Shown here in pieces: positions 56,980 through 64,000 of a stretch of 64,000 bases of DNA (positions are counted from its first letter, which is position 1; each line of letters begins with the position of its first letter). Source of the DNA: Pseudomonas sp. FP2335 (GTDB taxonomy: Bacteria; Pseudomonadota; Gammaproteobacteria; Pseudomonadales; Pseudomonadaceae). The stretch covers positions 6,000,514 through 6,064,513 of the forward strand of contig NZ_CP117437.1 in assembly GCF_030687535.1 (NCBI RefSeq). Reading direction: 5' to 3'. The notes beneath the pieces were generated by a model, which saw only the letters and a program-made list of their open reading frames with translations, did no database searches and was not told the DNA's origin. The translations under genes were made by a program, and so were the position numbers.

Positions 56980-59418
56980 ATGCGCCTTCCTACCCAGCTT
57001 CGCCAGCGACTGTCCCGCCACGGCTTTTCATGCGGTTTACTGTTAAGCACTGCCAGTGCCGTCGGTGTTTTCCTGCCTACCTGTGTGATGGCCGCGAGCG
57101 CGACGCAGCACTACAGCATTGCCGCTGGCCCGCTGGATAACGTCTTGAGCCAATTTGCCGCCAGGGCCAATGTCATTCTCTCTTTCTCCCCGCAACAGAC
57201 TGCGCATTTGCGCAGCCCTGGATTGGATGGGGATTACTCAACAGAACAGGGTTTTGCACTGTTACTCCGCGAATCTGGCCTACAGGCCGTCGCGCAGGCG
57301 CCTGACAGTTATGTATTACAAGCCGCGCCGACCGGGGAATTGACGTTGGCGCCTACCACCGTCAGTACTTATCAACAGGGTGGTTTTTATCAGGAGATTG
57401 CCGGAGACGTCGGTTACAAAGCGCAAAACAGTCGAATCGGCACCAAGACCAGTACGCCTCTGTCGGAAACGCCGCGTTCTGTATCGGTGGTCACCGGCCA
57501 ACGTATCAAGGACCAGAAATCCCAGACCCTGACTGAAGTCCTCGGTTATGTACCCGGTATCTTCGCGCCGCCCTTTGCCGCAGGCGATGGTCTGGCGGGT
57601 GACCTGTTCTTCATTCGCGGGTTTAACGCCACCGATTACGGCTACGGCTTGCTGCGCGATGGCCTGCGCGTACAAGGCAATCGGTACGACACCACCAGCG
57701 AGCCCTATGGCCTGGAGCGTGTGGAAATCTTCCGGGGGCCCTCTTCCCTGCTCTACGGCGAAAACGCCCCCGGCGGCCTGGTGAATCTGGTGAGCAAACA
57801 TCCAACCGCCACGCCACAGGGTGAGGTGCAACTGGGTTACGGTTCGAATAACCGCCGCCAATTGGGTGTGGATATTTCCGGCCCACTCACTGACGCCGGC
57901 AATATCCTGGGGCGCGTGGTGATGCTTGGTCGCAAGTCCGACACCCAGACCGACCATGTGCCAGATGATCGCCTCTACATTGCGCCGTCCCTGACCCTGA
58001 ATTTCGACGATTACAACACCCTGACGCTGTTGGCCAACTACCAGAAAGACCACACCAACCTGGAACTCGGCCTACCCGCCGCCGGCACTTTGCTGACCAA
58101 TCCGAATGGGAAATTGTCCAAGCATACCCTGCTCGGCGATCCGGACTGGAACACGTTTGAGCGGGAAGCCTGGAGCACCGGATACGAATTCAGCCACAGC
58201 TTCAACGACGAATGGCAGTTCCGCCAGAACTCGCGTTACATGCAGTCACGCATCAACCGTCATGAGACCTGGCCCGGAGAGTTGAACAACCGCGGCTTCG
58301 GCACCCAGTTGAACATGAATGCCTACGACCGCTACAACAAGTCGATGGTGTATTCCCTGGATAACCAGTTGGAGGGGAAATTCCAGCTGGGCGACCTGGA
58401 AAATACTGTGCTGTTCGGCGCGAGCTACGATCGCACCTCGTTCAACCAGGACTGGGACGCCGGGTTTGCCGGGACCATCAATGTGTATAACCCGGTGTAC
58501 CTGCGCGAACCGACCACACCGCTCGCCATCCAGAACACCTTGCTGGAACAGCAGATGAAAGGGGTTTATGCACAGATCCAGAGTAAGTATGACCACTGGT
58601 TGTTCTTGCTCGGCGGCCGTCAGGACTGGGTCGACAGTGATTTCCGCGACAAGGTGAAGCCCTCGACCGACTCCAGCACCACGGAACAGAAGTTCACCTA
58701 CCAGGGTGGCGTGATGTACCAGTTCGACAACGGCCTGACGCCCTATGTCAGCTATTCCACAGCATTCGTACCGGTGCAGCAGATCTCGGTGGCGGGCTCA
58801 CCGCTCAAGCCGATCACCAGTCGCCAATACGAAGTGGGTGTGAAGTACGAGCCGATTGGCTGGGATACGGCGATGACATTATCGGTGTATGACCTGCGCA
58901 AGGAGGACGATACCTACCTCGACTCCACCACCAACACGTACCGCCAGGTGGGTGAAAGCCGTGCCAAAGGTGCCGAGGTCGAGATCAACAGCAACATCAC
59001 GCCCAACCTCAACGTGACAGCGGCCTACACCTATACCGATGCACGGATTACCAAGGATTTCGCCGGTTCGCTGGTAGAAGGGCGCCAGATGACGGGTGTT
59101 CCGCGCAATCAAGCCTCGGTGTGGGGTAAATATCGCGTCCTCGATGGCCAGCTCAAAGGCCTGTCCTTTGGTGGCGGTGTGCGTTACTTCGATAGCGCGT
59201 TTTCCTACAGCAAGCCGAGCTTGTACGGCAAGCTCGACCCTGGAAGCGTCACATTGGTGGATGCGGTTGTGGGTTATCAGATCGACCCGCACTGGTCGGT
59301 GGACCTGAACGCCAAGAACCTGTTCGACAAGGAATATGTGTCGGGTTGCAACGATGCGGGGCGTTGCTATTGGGGTGACAGCCGTACCTTGCTCGGTACG
59401 GTGTCCTATAACTGGTAA
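56980..59418 (+). CDS. TonB-dependent siderophore receptor with signalling domain
   Basis: This 812-residue outer-membrane transducer has a signal peptide (about 1-38) and an STN signalling domain (about 45-115, YSIAAGPLDNVLSQFAARAN). The plug domain has SETPRSVSVVTGQRIKDQ, RGF and VEIFRGPSSLLYGENAPGG. A 22-strand barrel follows, ending DLNAKNLFDKEYVSGC...YNW with terminal Trp. It resembles FhuA/FoxA-like hydroxamate receptors, but the ligand cannot be told from sequence alone. Two cysteines close to the C-terminus (VSGCNDAGRCYWG) could form an extracellular loop disulfide. It converges on mnmE with 19 bases between stops. Confidence 0.9.
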   Translation: MRLPTQLRQRLSRHGFSCGLLLSTASAVGVFLPTCVMAASATQHYSIAAGPLDNVLSQFAARANVILSFSPQQTAHLRSPGLDGDYSTEQGFALLLRESGLQAVAQAPDSYVLQAAPTGELTLAPTTVSTYQQGGFYQEIAGDVGYKAQNSRIGTKTSTPLSETPRSVSVVTGQRIKDQKSQTLTEVLGYVPGIFAPPFAAGDGLAGDLFFIRGFNATDYGYGLLRDGLRVQGNRYDTTSEPYGLERVEIFRGPSSLLYGENAPGGLVNLVSKHPTATPQGEVQLGYGSNNRRQLGVDISGPLTDAGNILGRVVMLGRKSDTQTDHVPDDRLYIAPSLTLNFDDYNTLTLLANYQKDHTNLELGLPAAGTLLTNPNGKLSKHTLLGDPDWNTFEREAWSTGYEFSHSFNDEWQFRQNSRYMQSRINRHETWPGELNNRGFGTQLNMNAYDRYNKSMVYSLDNQLEGKFQLGDLENTVLFGASYDRTSFNQDWDAGFAGTINVYNPVYLREPTTPLAIQNTLLEQQMKGVYAQIQSKYDHWLFLLGGRQDWVDSDFRDKVKPSTDSSTTEQKFTYQGGVMYQFDNGLTPYVSYSTAFVPVQQISVAGSPLKPITSRQYEVGVKYEPIGWDTAMTLSVYDLRKEDDTYLDSTTNTYRQVGESRAKGAEVEINSNITPNLNVTAAYTYTDARITKDFAGSLVEGRQMTGVPRNQASVWGKYRVLDGQLKGLSFGGGVRYFDSAFSYSKPSLYGKLDPGSVTLVDAVVGYQIDPHWSVDLNAKNLFDKEYVSGCNDAGRCYWGDSRTLLGTVSYNW

Positions 59419-59437
59419 ACCGCTGTGGATAACTCGG

Positions 59438-60808
59438 CTATTTGCCGATGCAGAAACTGGAAAAGATCCGTCCCAACAAATCATCGGAGCTGAATGCGCC
59501 GGTGATTTCCCCCAACAGCTGCTGCGCCTGGCGTAAATCTTCGGCCAGCAGCTCTCCGGCACCCGCCAGGGTCAACTGCGCGCGACCATGCTCCAACGCC
59601 GCGCTTGCATGGCGCAACGCCTCCAGGTGCCTGCGGCGCGCGCTGAAGCTGCTTTCGGAGGTCTGCTCGTAGCCCATGCAGGCCTTGAGATGTTCGCGTA
59701 GCAACTCGAGGCCATCACCCGCCGACTTGGCGCTCAAGCTGATAGTGACGTGGCCATCCTCGCTGGTTTCCATGGCAATCGCCTCACCCGTGAGGTCGGC
59801 CTTGTTACGGATCAACGTGACCTTGGCCGGGTCCGGTCGCTGTTCGAGGAATTCAGGCCACAGTGCAAAAGGATCCACAGCTTCAGGCGCGGTGGCATCC
59901 ACAACCAGCAACACGCGGTCTGCTTCACTGATGGCCTTGAGCGCCCGTTCCACGCCGATCTTTTCCACCTGGTCATCGGTATCACGCAAACCGGCAGTGT
60001 CGACCACGTGCAACGGCATGCCATCGATGTGGATATGTTCACGCAGGATGTCGCGGGTAGTGCCGGCGATCTCGGTGACGATAGCTGCTTCGCGCCCGGC
60101 CAGGGCGTTCAGCAGGCTGGATTTGCCCGCATTCGGGCGCCCCGCGATAACGACCGTCATGCCATCACGCAGCAAGGCGCCCTGCCCGGCTTCGCGCAGC
60201 ACTGTGGATAACTCTTCACGGACTTTATCCAGCATCGCCAATACGTGGCCATCGGCAAGAAAGTCGATTTCCTCTTCCGGGAAATCAATCGCTGCCTCGA
60301 CATAGATGCGCAGGCTGATCAATTGCTCGGTCAAGTTATGCACACGCAGGGAAAACGCCCCCTGCAACGAGCGCAGCGCATTGCGCGCCGCCTGTGCAGA
60401 ACTGGCCTCGATCAAGTCGGCAATCGCCTCGGCCTGGGCCAGGTCGAGCTTGTCATTCAGGAACGCACGCTCGCTGAACTCCCCCGGCCGGGCCAATCGG
60501 CAACCCAATTGCAGGCAGCGTTGCAACAGCATGTCCAGCACCACCGGGCCACCGTGGCCCTGCAATTCCAGGACATCCTCGCCGGTGAACGAATTCGGCC
60601 CCGGGAAGTAAAGCGCCAGGCCTTCGTCCAACACACTGCTGTCAGCATCCAGGAACGGACCGTAATGGGCATAACGCGGTTTCAGCTCCCGCCCGCTGAT
60701 GGCTTGGGCCGCCACGCCAGCGAGTGGCCCGGAAATACGCACAATACCGACGCCGCCGCGACCTTGAGCGGTAGCGACAGCAGCGATGGTTTCACGAGGA
60801 GCGCTCAT
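59438..60808 (-). CDS. mnmE: tRNA modification GTPase MnmE
   Basis: This 456-residue GTPase is the partner of MnmG in tRNA U34 modification. The N-terminal domain starts [27 protein letters not shown]. The G domain has [22 protein letters not shown] and RNKADL, and the C-terminus is the conserved FCIGK. Start at 60808 was chosen over a slightly longer frame. It follows yidC by 79 bases with an intrinsic terminator between. Confidence 0.96.
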   Translation of the reverse strand: MSAPRETIAAVATAQGRGGVGIVRISGPLAGVAAQAISGRELKPRYAHYGPFLDADSSVLDEGLALYFPGPNSFTGEDVLELQGHGGPVVLDMLLQRCLQLGCRLARPGEFSERAFLNDKLDLAQAEAIADLIEASSAQAARNALRSLQGAFSLRVHNLTEQLISLRIYVEAAIDFPEEEIDFLADGHVLAMLDKVREELSTVLREAGQGALLRDGMTVVIAGRPNAGKSSLLNALAGREAAIVTEIAGTTRDILREHIHIDGMPLHVVDTAGLRDTDDQVEKIGVERALKAISEADRVLLVVDATAPEAVDPFALWPEFLEQRPDPAKVTLIRNKADLTGEAIAMETSEDGHVTISLSAKSAGDGLELLREHLKACMGYEQTSESSFSARRRHLEALRHASAALEHGRAQLTLAGAGELLAEDLRQAQQLLGEITGAFSSDDLLGRIFSSFCIGK

Positions 60809-60840
60809 CGGCAGGTTCCAGAACAAAAGTGACGGAAAGC

Positions 60841-60863
60841 AAAACGCCCCACTAGGGGGCGTC
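60841..60863 (-). terminator. Terminator between yidC and mnmE
   Basis: GACGCCCCC-TAGT-GGGGCG read on the minus strand is followed by TTTT. It lies about 25 bases after the yidC stop and upstream of mnmE, with a DnaA box (60872-60880) between it and yidC. Confidence 0.8.
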
Positions 60864-60887
60864 TTGAGTGGTTATCCACAGAGTAAA

Positions 60888-62591
60888 TTACGCCTCGGCT
60901 TTTTTGGTAGCCGCTTCGATTTTACGCGTGATGTACCACTGTTGAGAGATCGACAATACGTTGTTGACCACCCAGTACAGCACCAGACCAGCTGGGAACC
61001 ACAGGAAGAAGAAGGTGAAGATGATTGGCATCATTTTCATTACCTTGGCCTGCATCGGGTCCGGCGGAGTCGGGTTCAGACGTTGCTGAATGAACATGGT
61101 CGCGCCCATGATGATCGGCAGGATAAAGAACGGGTCTTTGATCGACAGGTCAGTAATCCACAGGATGAACGGCGCCTGACGCATTTCCACGCTTTCCAGC
61201 AGAACCCAGTACAGCGACAGGAACACCGGCATCTGTACCAGAATCGGCAAGCAACCACCCAGCGGGTTGATCTTCTCTTTCTTGTACAGCTCCATCATGG
61301 CCTGCGACATTTTCTGCCGGTCATCACCATGCTGTTCTTTCAACGCGGCCAGTTTCGGGGCCACGGCACGCATGCGCGCCATCGACTTGTAGCTGGCTGC
61401 AGACAGTGGGAAGAAGATCCCCTTGATCAGCATGGTCAAGAAGATGATCGAGAAGCCCCAGTTGCCGACGATGCTGTGGATATGTTGCAGCAGCCAGAAA
61501 ATCGGCTGGGCAATGAACCACAGGATGCCGTAGTCCACAGTCAGTTCCAGACCTGGGGACAACTCTTTGAGTACAGCCTGGCTTTTCGGCCCGGCGTACA
61601 GAGTGGCGCTGGTTTCAGCCTTGGCACCTGGTGCGACGGTCAACGCCGGGCCAGTGTAGCCAATGATGTAGTTGCCTTTGGTGTCCTTGCGCGCCGCGAC
61701 CAGGTTGTTCTGGCCAGGCTGGGGAATCCACGCGGTCACGAAGTAGTGTTGCAGCCATGCAACCCAGCCACCGTTCACGTTGTAGGTGATCGGCGCCTTT
61801 TGCTTGTCTTCGGCTACCTTGTCGATATCTTTCATCGACACTTTTTTGTACGGCTCCGAACTTGTCCACAGGGCAGCGCCCAGGTAAGTCGCGGTGCCAG
61901 TCGCGGTGCTGGAAGACGGATCGGAGCTGGCATCACGCTTGAGCTGGGCAAACATCGCACCGGTCCAAGGTTGAGCGCTCTGGTTGTCGATCAGGTAGGT
62001 GACAACAATGTCGTACAGGCCGCGTTTGAGTGTGAACCGCTTGATGTAGTTGACGCCGTCCTTGCTGAACTTCAAGTCAACGACCAATTGGTCCTGGCCA
62101 TCGGCCAGTTGATAACTCTTCTTCTCCGAGGAGAAAACCGGACGACCGGTAGCGCTTGCATCGGGACCGTTGGTGCCGATCAAGCCACTTTGAGCCTGGT
62201 AAACGCGCTCGCCACCGTTATCGAACAACTGGAATGGAATTTCCGGGTGATCCTGACGGCGTGGGTACAGCGGAAGTGTCAGCTTGGCAACATCGCCACC
62301 TTGCGGGTCGATAGCCAGGTCCAATACATCCGTTTTGACCTGGATGAGGTCCGTGCTAGCGGCAACTGGCACTTCGGCAGGGGCATTGGTTTCGCCCGCG
62401 GCACGTGGAATGTCATCACTGGCGGCAGTGTTGGTGCCACTCACTGTATCGGGAAGCCCCGCTGGAACAGCATTGGCAGCAACATTCTGAGTCGGCAGGG
62501 CAGCTTGGCCGTAGTCCTGGTTCCACTTAAGGACCATGACGTAGGACACGATTGCCAGGGCGACGATCAGGATCGTGCGTTTAATATCCAT
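60888..62591 (-). CDS. yidC: Membrane protein insertase YidC
   Basis: This 567-residue inner-membrane insertase has an N-terminal anchor (about 5-23, RTILIVALAIVSYVMVLKW), a large periplasmic beta domain (about 60-350) and a C-terminal core of five helices. These include WGFSIIFLTMLIKGIFFPLS and FFFLWFPAGLVLYWVVNNVL. It lies two bases after yidD. Length is near the family norm of 550-560. Confidence 0.96.
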   Translation of the reverse strand: MDIKRTILIVALAIVSYVMVLKWNQDYGQAALPTQNVAANAVPAGLPDTVSGTNTAASDDIPRAAGETNAPAEVPVAASTDLIQVKTDVLDLAIDPQGGDVAKLTLPLYPRRQDHPEIPFQLFDNGGERVYQAQSGLIGTNGPDASATGRPVFSSEKKSYQLADGQDQLVVDLKFSKDGVNYIKRFTLKRGLYDIVVTYLIDNQSAQPWTGAMFAQLKRDASSDPSSSTATGTATYLGAALWTSSEPYKKVSMKDIDKVAEDKQKAPITYNVNGGWVAWLQHYFVTAWIPQPGQNNLVAARKDTKGNYIIGYTGPALTVAPGAKAETSATLYAGPKSQAVLKELSPGLELTVDYGILWFIAQPIFWLLQHIHSIVGNWGFSIIFLTMLIKGIFFPLSAASYKSMARMRAVAPKLAALKEQHGDDRQKMSQAMMELYKKEKINPLGGCLPILVQMPVFLSLYWVLLESVEMRQAPFILWITDLSIKDPFFILPIIMGATMFIQQRLNPTPPDPMQAKVMKMMPIIFTFFFLWFPAGLVLYWVVNNVLSISQQWYITRKIEAATKKAEA

Positions 62592-62593
62592 GA

Positions 62594-62839
62594 TTACTCG
62601 GCCATCGAAGAAGAACGGGAGGTAGGGATAGGTGGAACCGGGTCATAACCACCGGCATTCCACGGATGACAGCGACCTAAACGACGAAAGGTCAGCCAGC
62701 CACCGCGCAGAAGACCATGATTTTCTATGGCCTCTAACGCGTAGCAGGAACAACTGGGGTAGAAACGACAGTGGTTGGCCATCAGAGGACTAATGGCATA
62801 GCGATAAAACTGGATCGGAACGATTGCCAGTTTACGCAT
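62594..62839 (-). CDS. yidD: Membrane protein insertion efficiency factor YidD
   Basis: This 81-residue amphipathic protein reads [16 protein letters not shown], with the conserved [19 protein letters not shown] and [16 protein letters not shown] 62839 is the natural start. A TTG directly upstream is also in frame. It overlaps rnpA by eight bases and helps YidC-dependent insertion. Confidence 0.93.
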   Translation of the reverse strand: MRKLAIVPIQFYRYAISPLMANHCRFYPSCSCYALEAIENHGLLRGGWLTFRRLGRCHPWNAGGYDPVPPIPTSRSSSMAE

Positions 62840-63236
62840 CAAGGCTGTCTACCCCTACAGTTTCGGTGCTGACTGCTGGTGCTGGCTTGCTGGTGCGAGC
62901 CAAACGTTTCCAGAGCTTGCCGAAATGCTGAATCAATTCGGGGTTTTCTACATCCCCCAAGCCTTTGCGCGCGACGATAACAATATCCCAACCAACCAGA
63001 GTGTCCTGGTGGAGGCGAAACGATTCGCGCATCAGACGCTTGAGGCGATTGCGCTCAACGGAGAGCTTTACGCTCTTCTTGCCGATCACCAACCCGAGAC
63101 GGGGGTGATCCAGATCGTTGTTACGCGCAAGGAGCAGGAGATTTTTCCCCGGAACCTTGCCGGTGGGGGAGTCAAAGACTGCCTTGAAGTGCCGGGGGGT
63201 AAGCAGACGCTTTTCCCGACTGAAGTCCTGACTCAC
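62832..63236 (-). CDS. rnpA: Ribonuclease P protein component
   Basis: This 134-residue basic protein of RNase P processes tRNA 5' ends. A GTG at 63236 gives the familiar start (V)[20 protein letters not shown]. The RNR signature appears in [21 protein letters not shown]. The longer frame upstream overlaps rpmH antisense-free but lacks support. It is 16 bases after rpmH. Confidence 0.94.
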   Translation of the reverse strand: MSQDFSREKRLLTPRHFKAVFDSPTGKVPGKNLLLLARNNDLDHPRLGLVIGKKSVKLSVERNRLKRLMRESFRLHQDTLVGWDIVIVARKGLGDVENPELIQHFGKLWKRLARTSKPAPAVSTETVGVDSLDA

Positions 63237-63252
63237 CGCAGGTACCGGATTA

Positions 63253-63387
63253 TCAAACTGCCAGACGTGCACGACCTTTGGCGCGACGACGCGACAGGAC
63301 AGCACGGCCGTTCTTGGTAGCCATGCGAGCACGGAAACCGTGGGTGCGGGCGCGTTTGATGGTGCTTGGTTGGAAAGTACGTTTCAT
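63253..63387 (-). CDS. rpmH: Ribosomal protein bL34
   Basis: This 44-residue arginine-rich protein of the 50S subunit starts [20 protein letters not shown] and ends GRARLAV. It is the first gene of the rpmH-rnpA-yidD-yidC unit, divergent from dnaA across the origin region. Confidence 0.97.
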   Translation of the reverse strand: MKRTFQPSTIKRARTHGFRARMATKNGRAVLSRRRAKGRARLAV

Positions 63388-63973
63388 GGCGTTGTTACCT
63401 GGTTCGTCCACAACGGGCCGGAATGGCCCCCGTTTTAAGAGACCGGCGATTCTAGAGAAAGCAAGCCTCTAGGTCAATTTCCAACCAGCTTTTCCTTCAA
63501 TTAGATCTCTATAGGCCAATTCGCCGTTTCTTGTTCGCCAGGCGTTCATGAGCAATGCCATAGATATAAAAATAAAGAAGGAAGTTATTTAAAGCTTTTC
63601 TGTAAAGCTTATAAAAGCTAGGCATGCCCTCCTCTGTGGATAACTGCCTCAAGGCCATATTCCACCTGATGTACAGAGAATGACAACACGGGGGAGAAAC
63701 TGGGCTCTGCCTGTGCTGCACTGTCGGATAAGCTGTGGGTGGAATGGGTTTTTATCCACAGGCCAGTTACCCACAGACTTTCGCCCCCACTTGTACAACG
63801 AGCTTAGGCACGCTTATCCACAGAGCTTATGCACAGACCATTGGTCGCATTTTTTGTGCTTAACACGTTGATTTTGGCTGCCCTGTGCGCAACCTACATG
63901 TGGATAAGTGGGCGGCTCGCCGCTACAATGGCGGCTGTTTTTGCCTCACCGGCTTTCAACTTAGGGGATATCC
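63388..63973. other. Chromosomal replication origin region oriC (rpmH-dnaA intergenic)
   Basis: This 586-base gene-free stretch contains four perfect DnaA boxes (63635-63643, 63752-63760, 63814-63822, 63899-63907). One-mismatch copies lie at 63767-63775 and 63827-63835. An AT-rich unwinding-type segment lies at about 63555-63620 (ATATAAAAATAAAG, TTATTTAAAGC). This matches the known Pseudomonas origin location. It must also hold the divergent rpmH and dnaA promoters, which I did not resolve. Confidence 0.9.
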
Positions 63974-64000
63974 GTGTCAGTGGAACTTTGGCAGCAGTGC
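63974..64000 (+). CDS. dnaA: DnaA replication initiator (first nine codons only)
   Basis: GTG at 63974 follows TAGGGGAT and reads (V)SVELWQQC, the start of pseudomonad DnaA. The rest lies beyond the window edge. Identity rests on these residues plus position next to oriC and rpmH. Confidence 0.9.

Overview
The window reads as the replication-origin end of a Pseudomonas chromosome, most likely from the P. fluorescens group. The right edge has the conserved order mnmG-rsmG-parA-parB-atpIBEFHAGDC-glmU-glmR-glmS on one side and mnmE-yidC-yidD-rnpA-rpmH-oriC-dnaA on the other. GC is high, REP-type hairpins are present, and perfect DnaA boxes (TTATCCACA) are abundant. Only the first nine codons of dnaA are inside the window. 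No rRNA, tRNA, IS element or CRISPR array was seen.

Layout. 1-2.2 kb: pdxY (cut by the window edge), a DUF3301 protein and a CobW-type GTPase. 2.2-12 kb: a zinc-starvation block. It holds zigA, DUF1826, the zinc-free dksA2, a Tat-type amidase, and an operon of folE2, a zinc ABC importer (ATPase, permease, binding protein), hisI2, a gamma-carbonic anhydrase and pyrC2. Two perfect Zur-like palindromes (4556-4570 and 6300-6312) sit in its promoter regions. Together the genes replace zinc-dependent enzymes, scavenge zinc and deliver it. 12-15.8 kb: a DUF3617 protein, cardiolipin synthase, an orphan gene and CFA synthase. 15.8-17.8 kb: a bufferin-type metallophore operon (bufA2, bufB/MNIO, bufC). 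17.9-23.7 kb: three SPFH/HflKC-like membrane proteins, one with a histidine-rich N-terminus, followed by a CPC-motif metal P-type ATPase, behind a degenerate Zur-like box.

24-29.7 kb: a six-gene lipid operon resembling E. coli ynbABCD with two additions. It has a CDP-alcohol phosphotransferase, a hydrolase-methyltransferase fusion, a PAP2-phosphatase fusion, a small membrane protein, a PlsC-like acyltransferase and a CdsA-like enzyme. 29.7-30.6 kb has no ordinary gene. It holds a REP hairpin, two operator-like palindromes, a leader RNA with a candidate attenuator, a 66-codon frame with no usual start codon, and another inverted repeat. 30.6-38.7 kb: a bacterial alpha-2-macroglobulin and pbpC. 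38.7-43.3 kb: a small protein, glmS, glmR and glmU. 43.4-50.5 kb: the ATP synthase operon, behind a recognisable promoter. 50.6-54.9 kb: parB, parA, rsmG, mnmG.

A Fur-box/fecI/fecR/TonB-receptor cassette (55.4-59.4 kb) lies between mnmG and mnmE, which are usually neighbours in Pseudomonas. The mnmG upstream region carries its own DnaA-box cluster beside AT-rich DNA, separate from the rpmH-dnaA origin. The points most worth a second look are the SPFH/metal-ATPase operon, the leader RNA at 30.1-30.3 kb, the ynb-like lipid operon, and the DnaA-box distribution.
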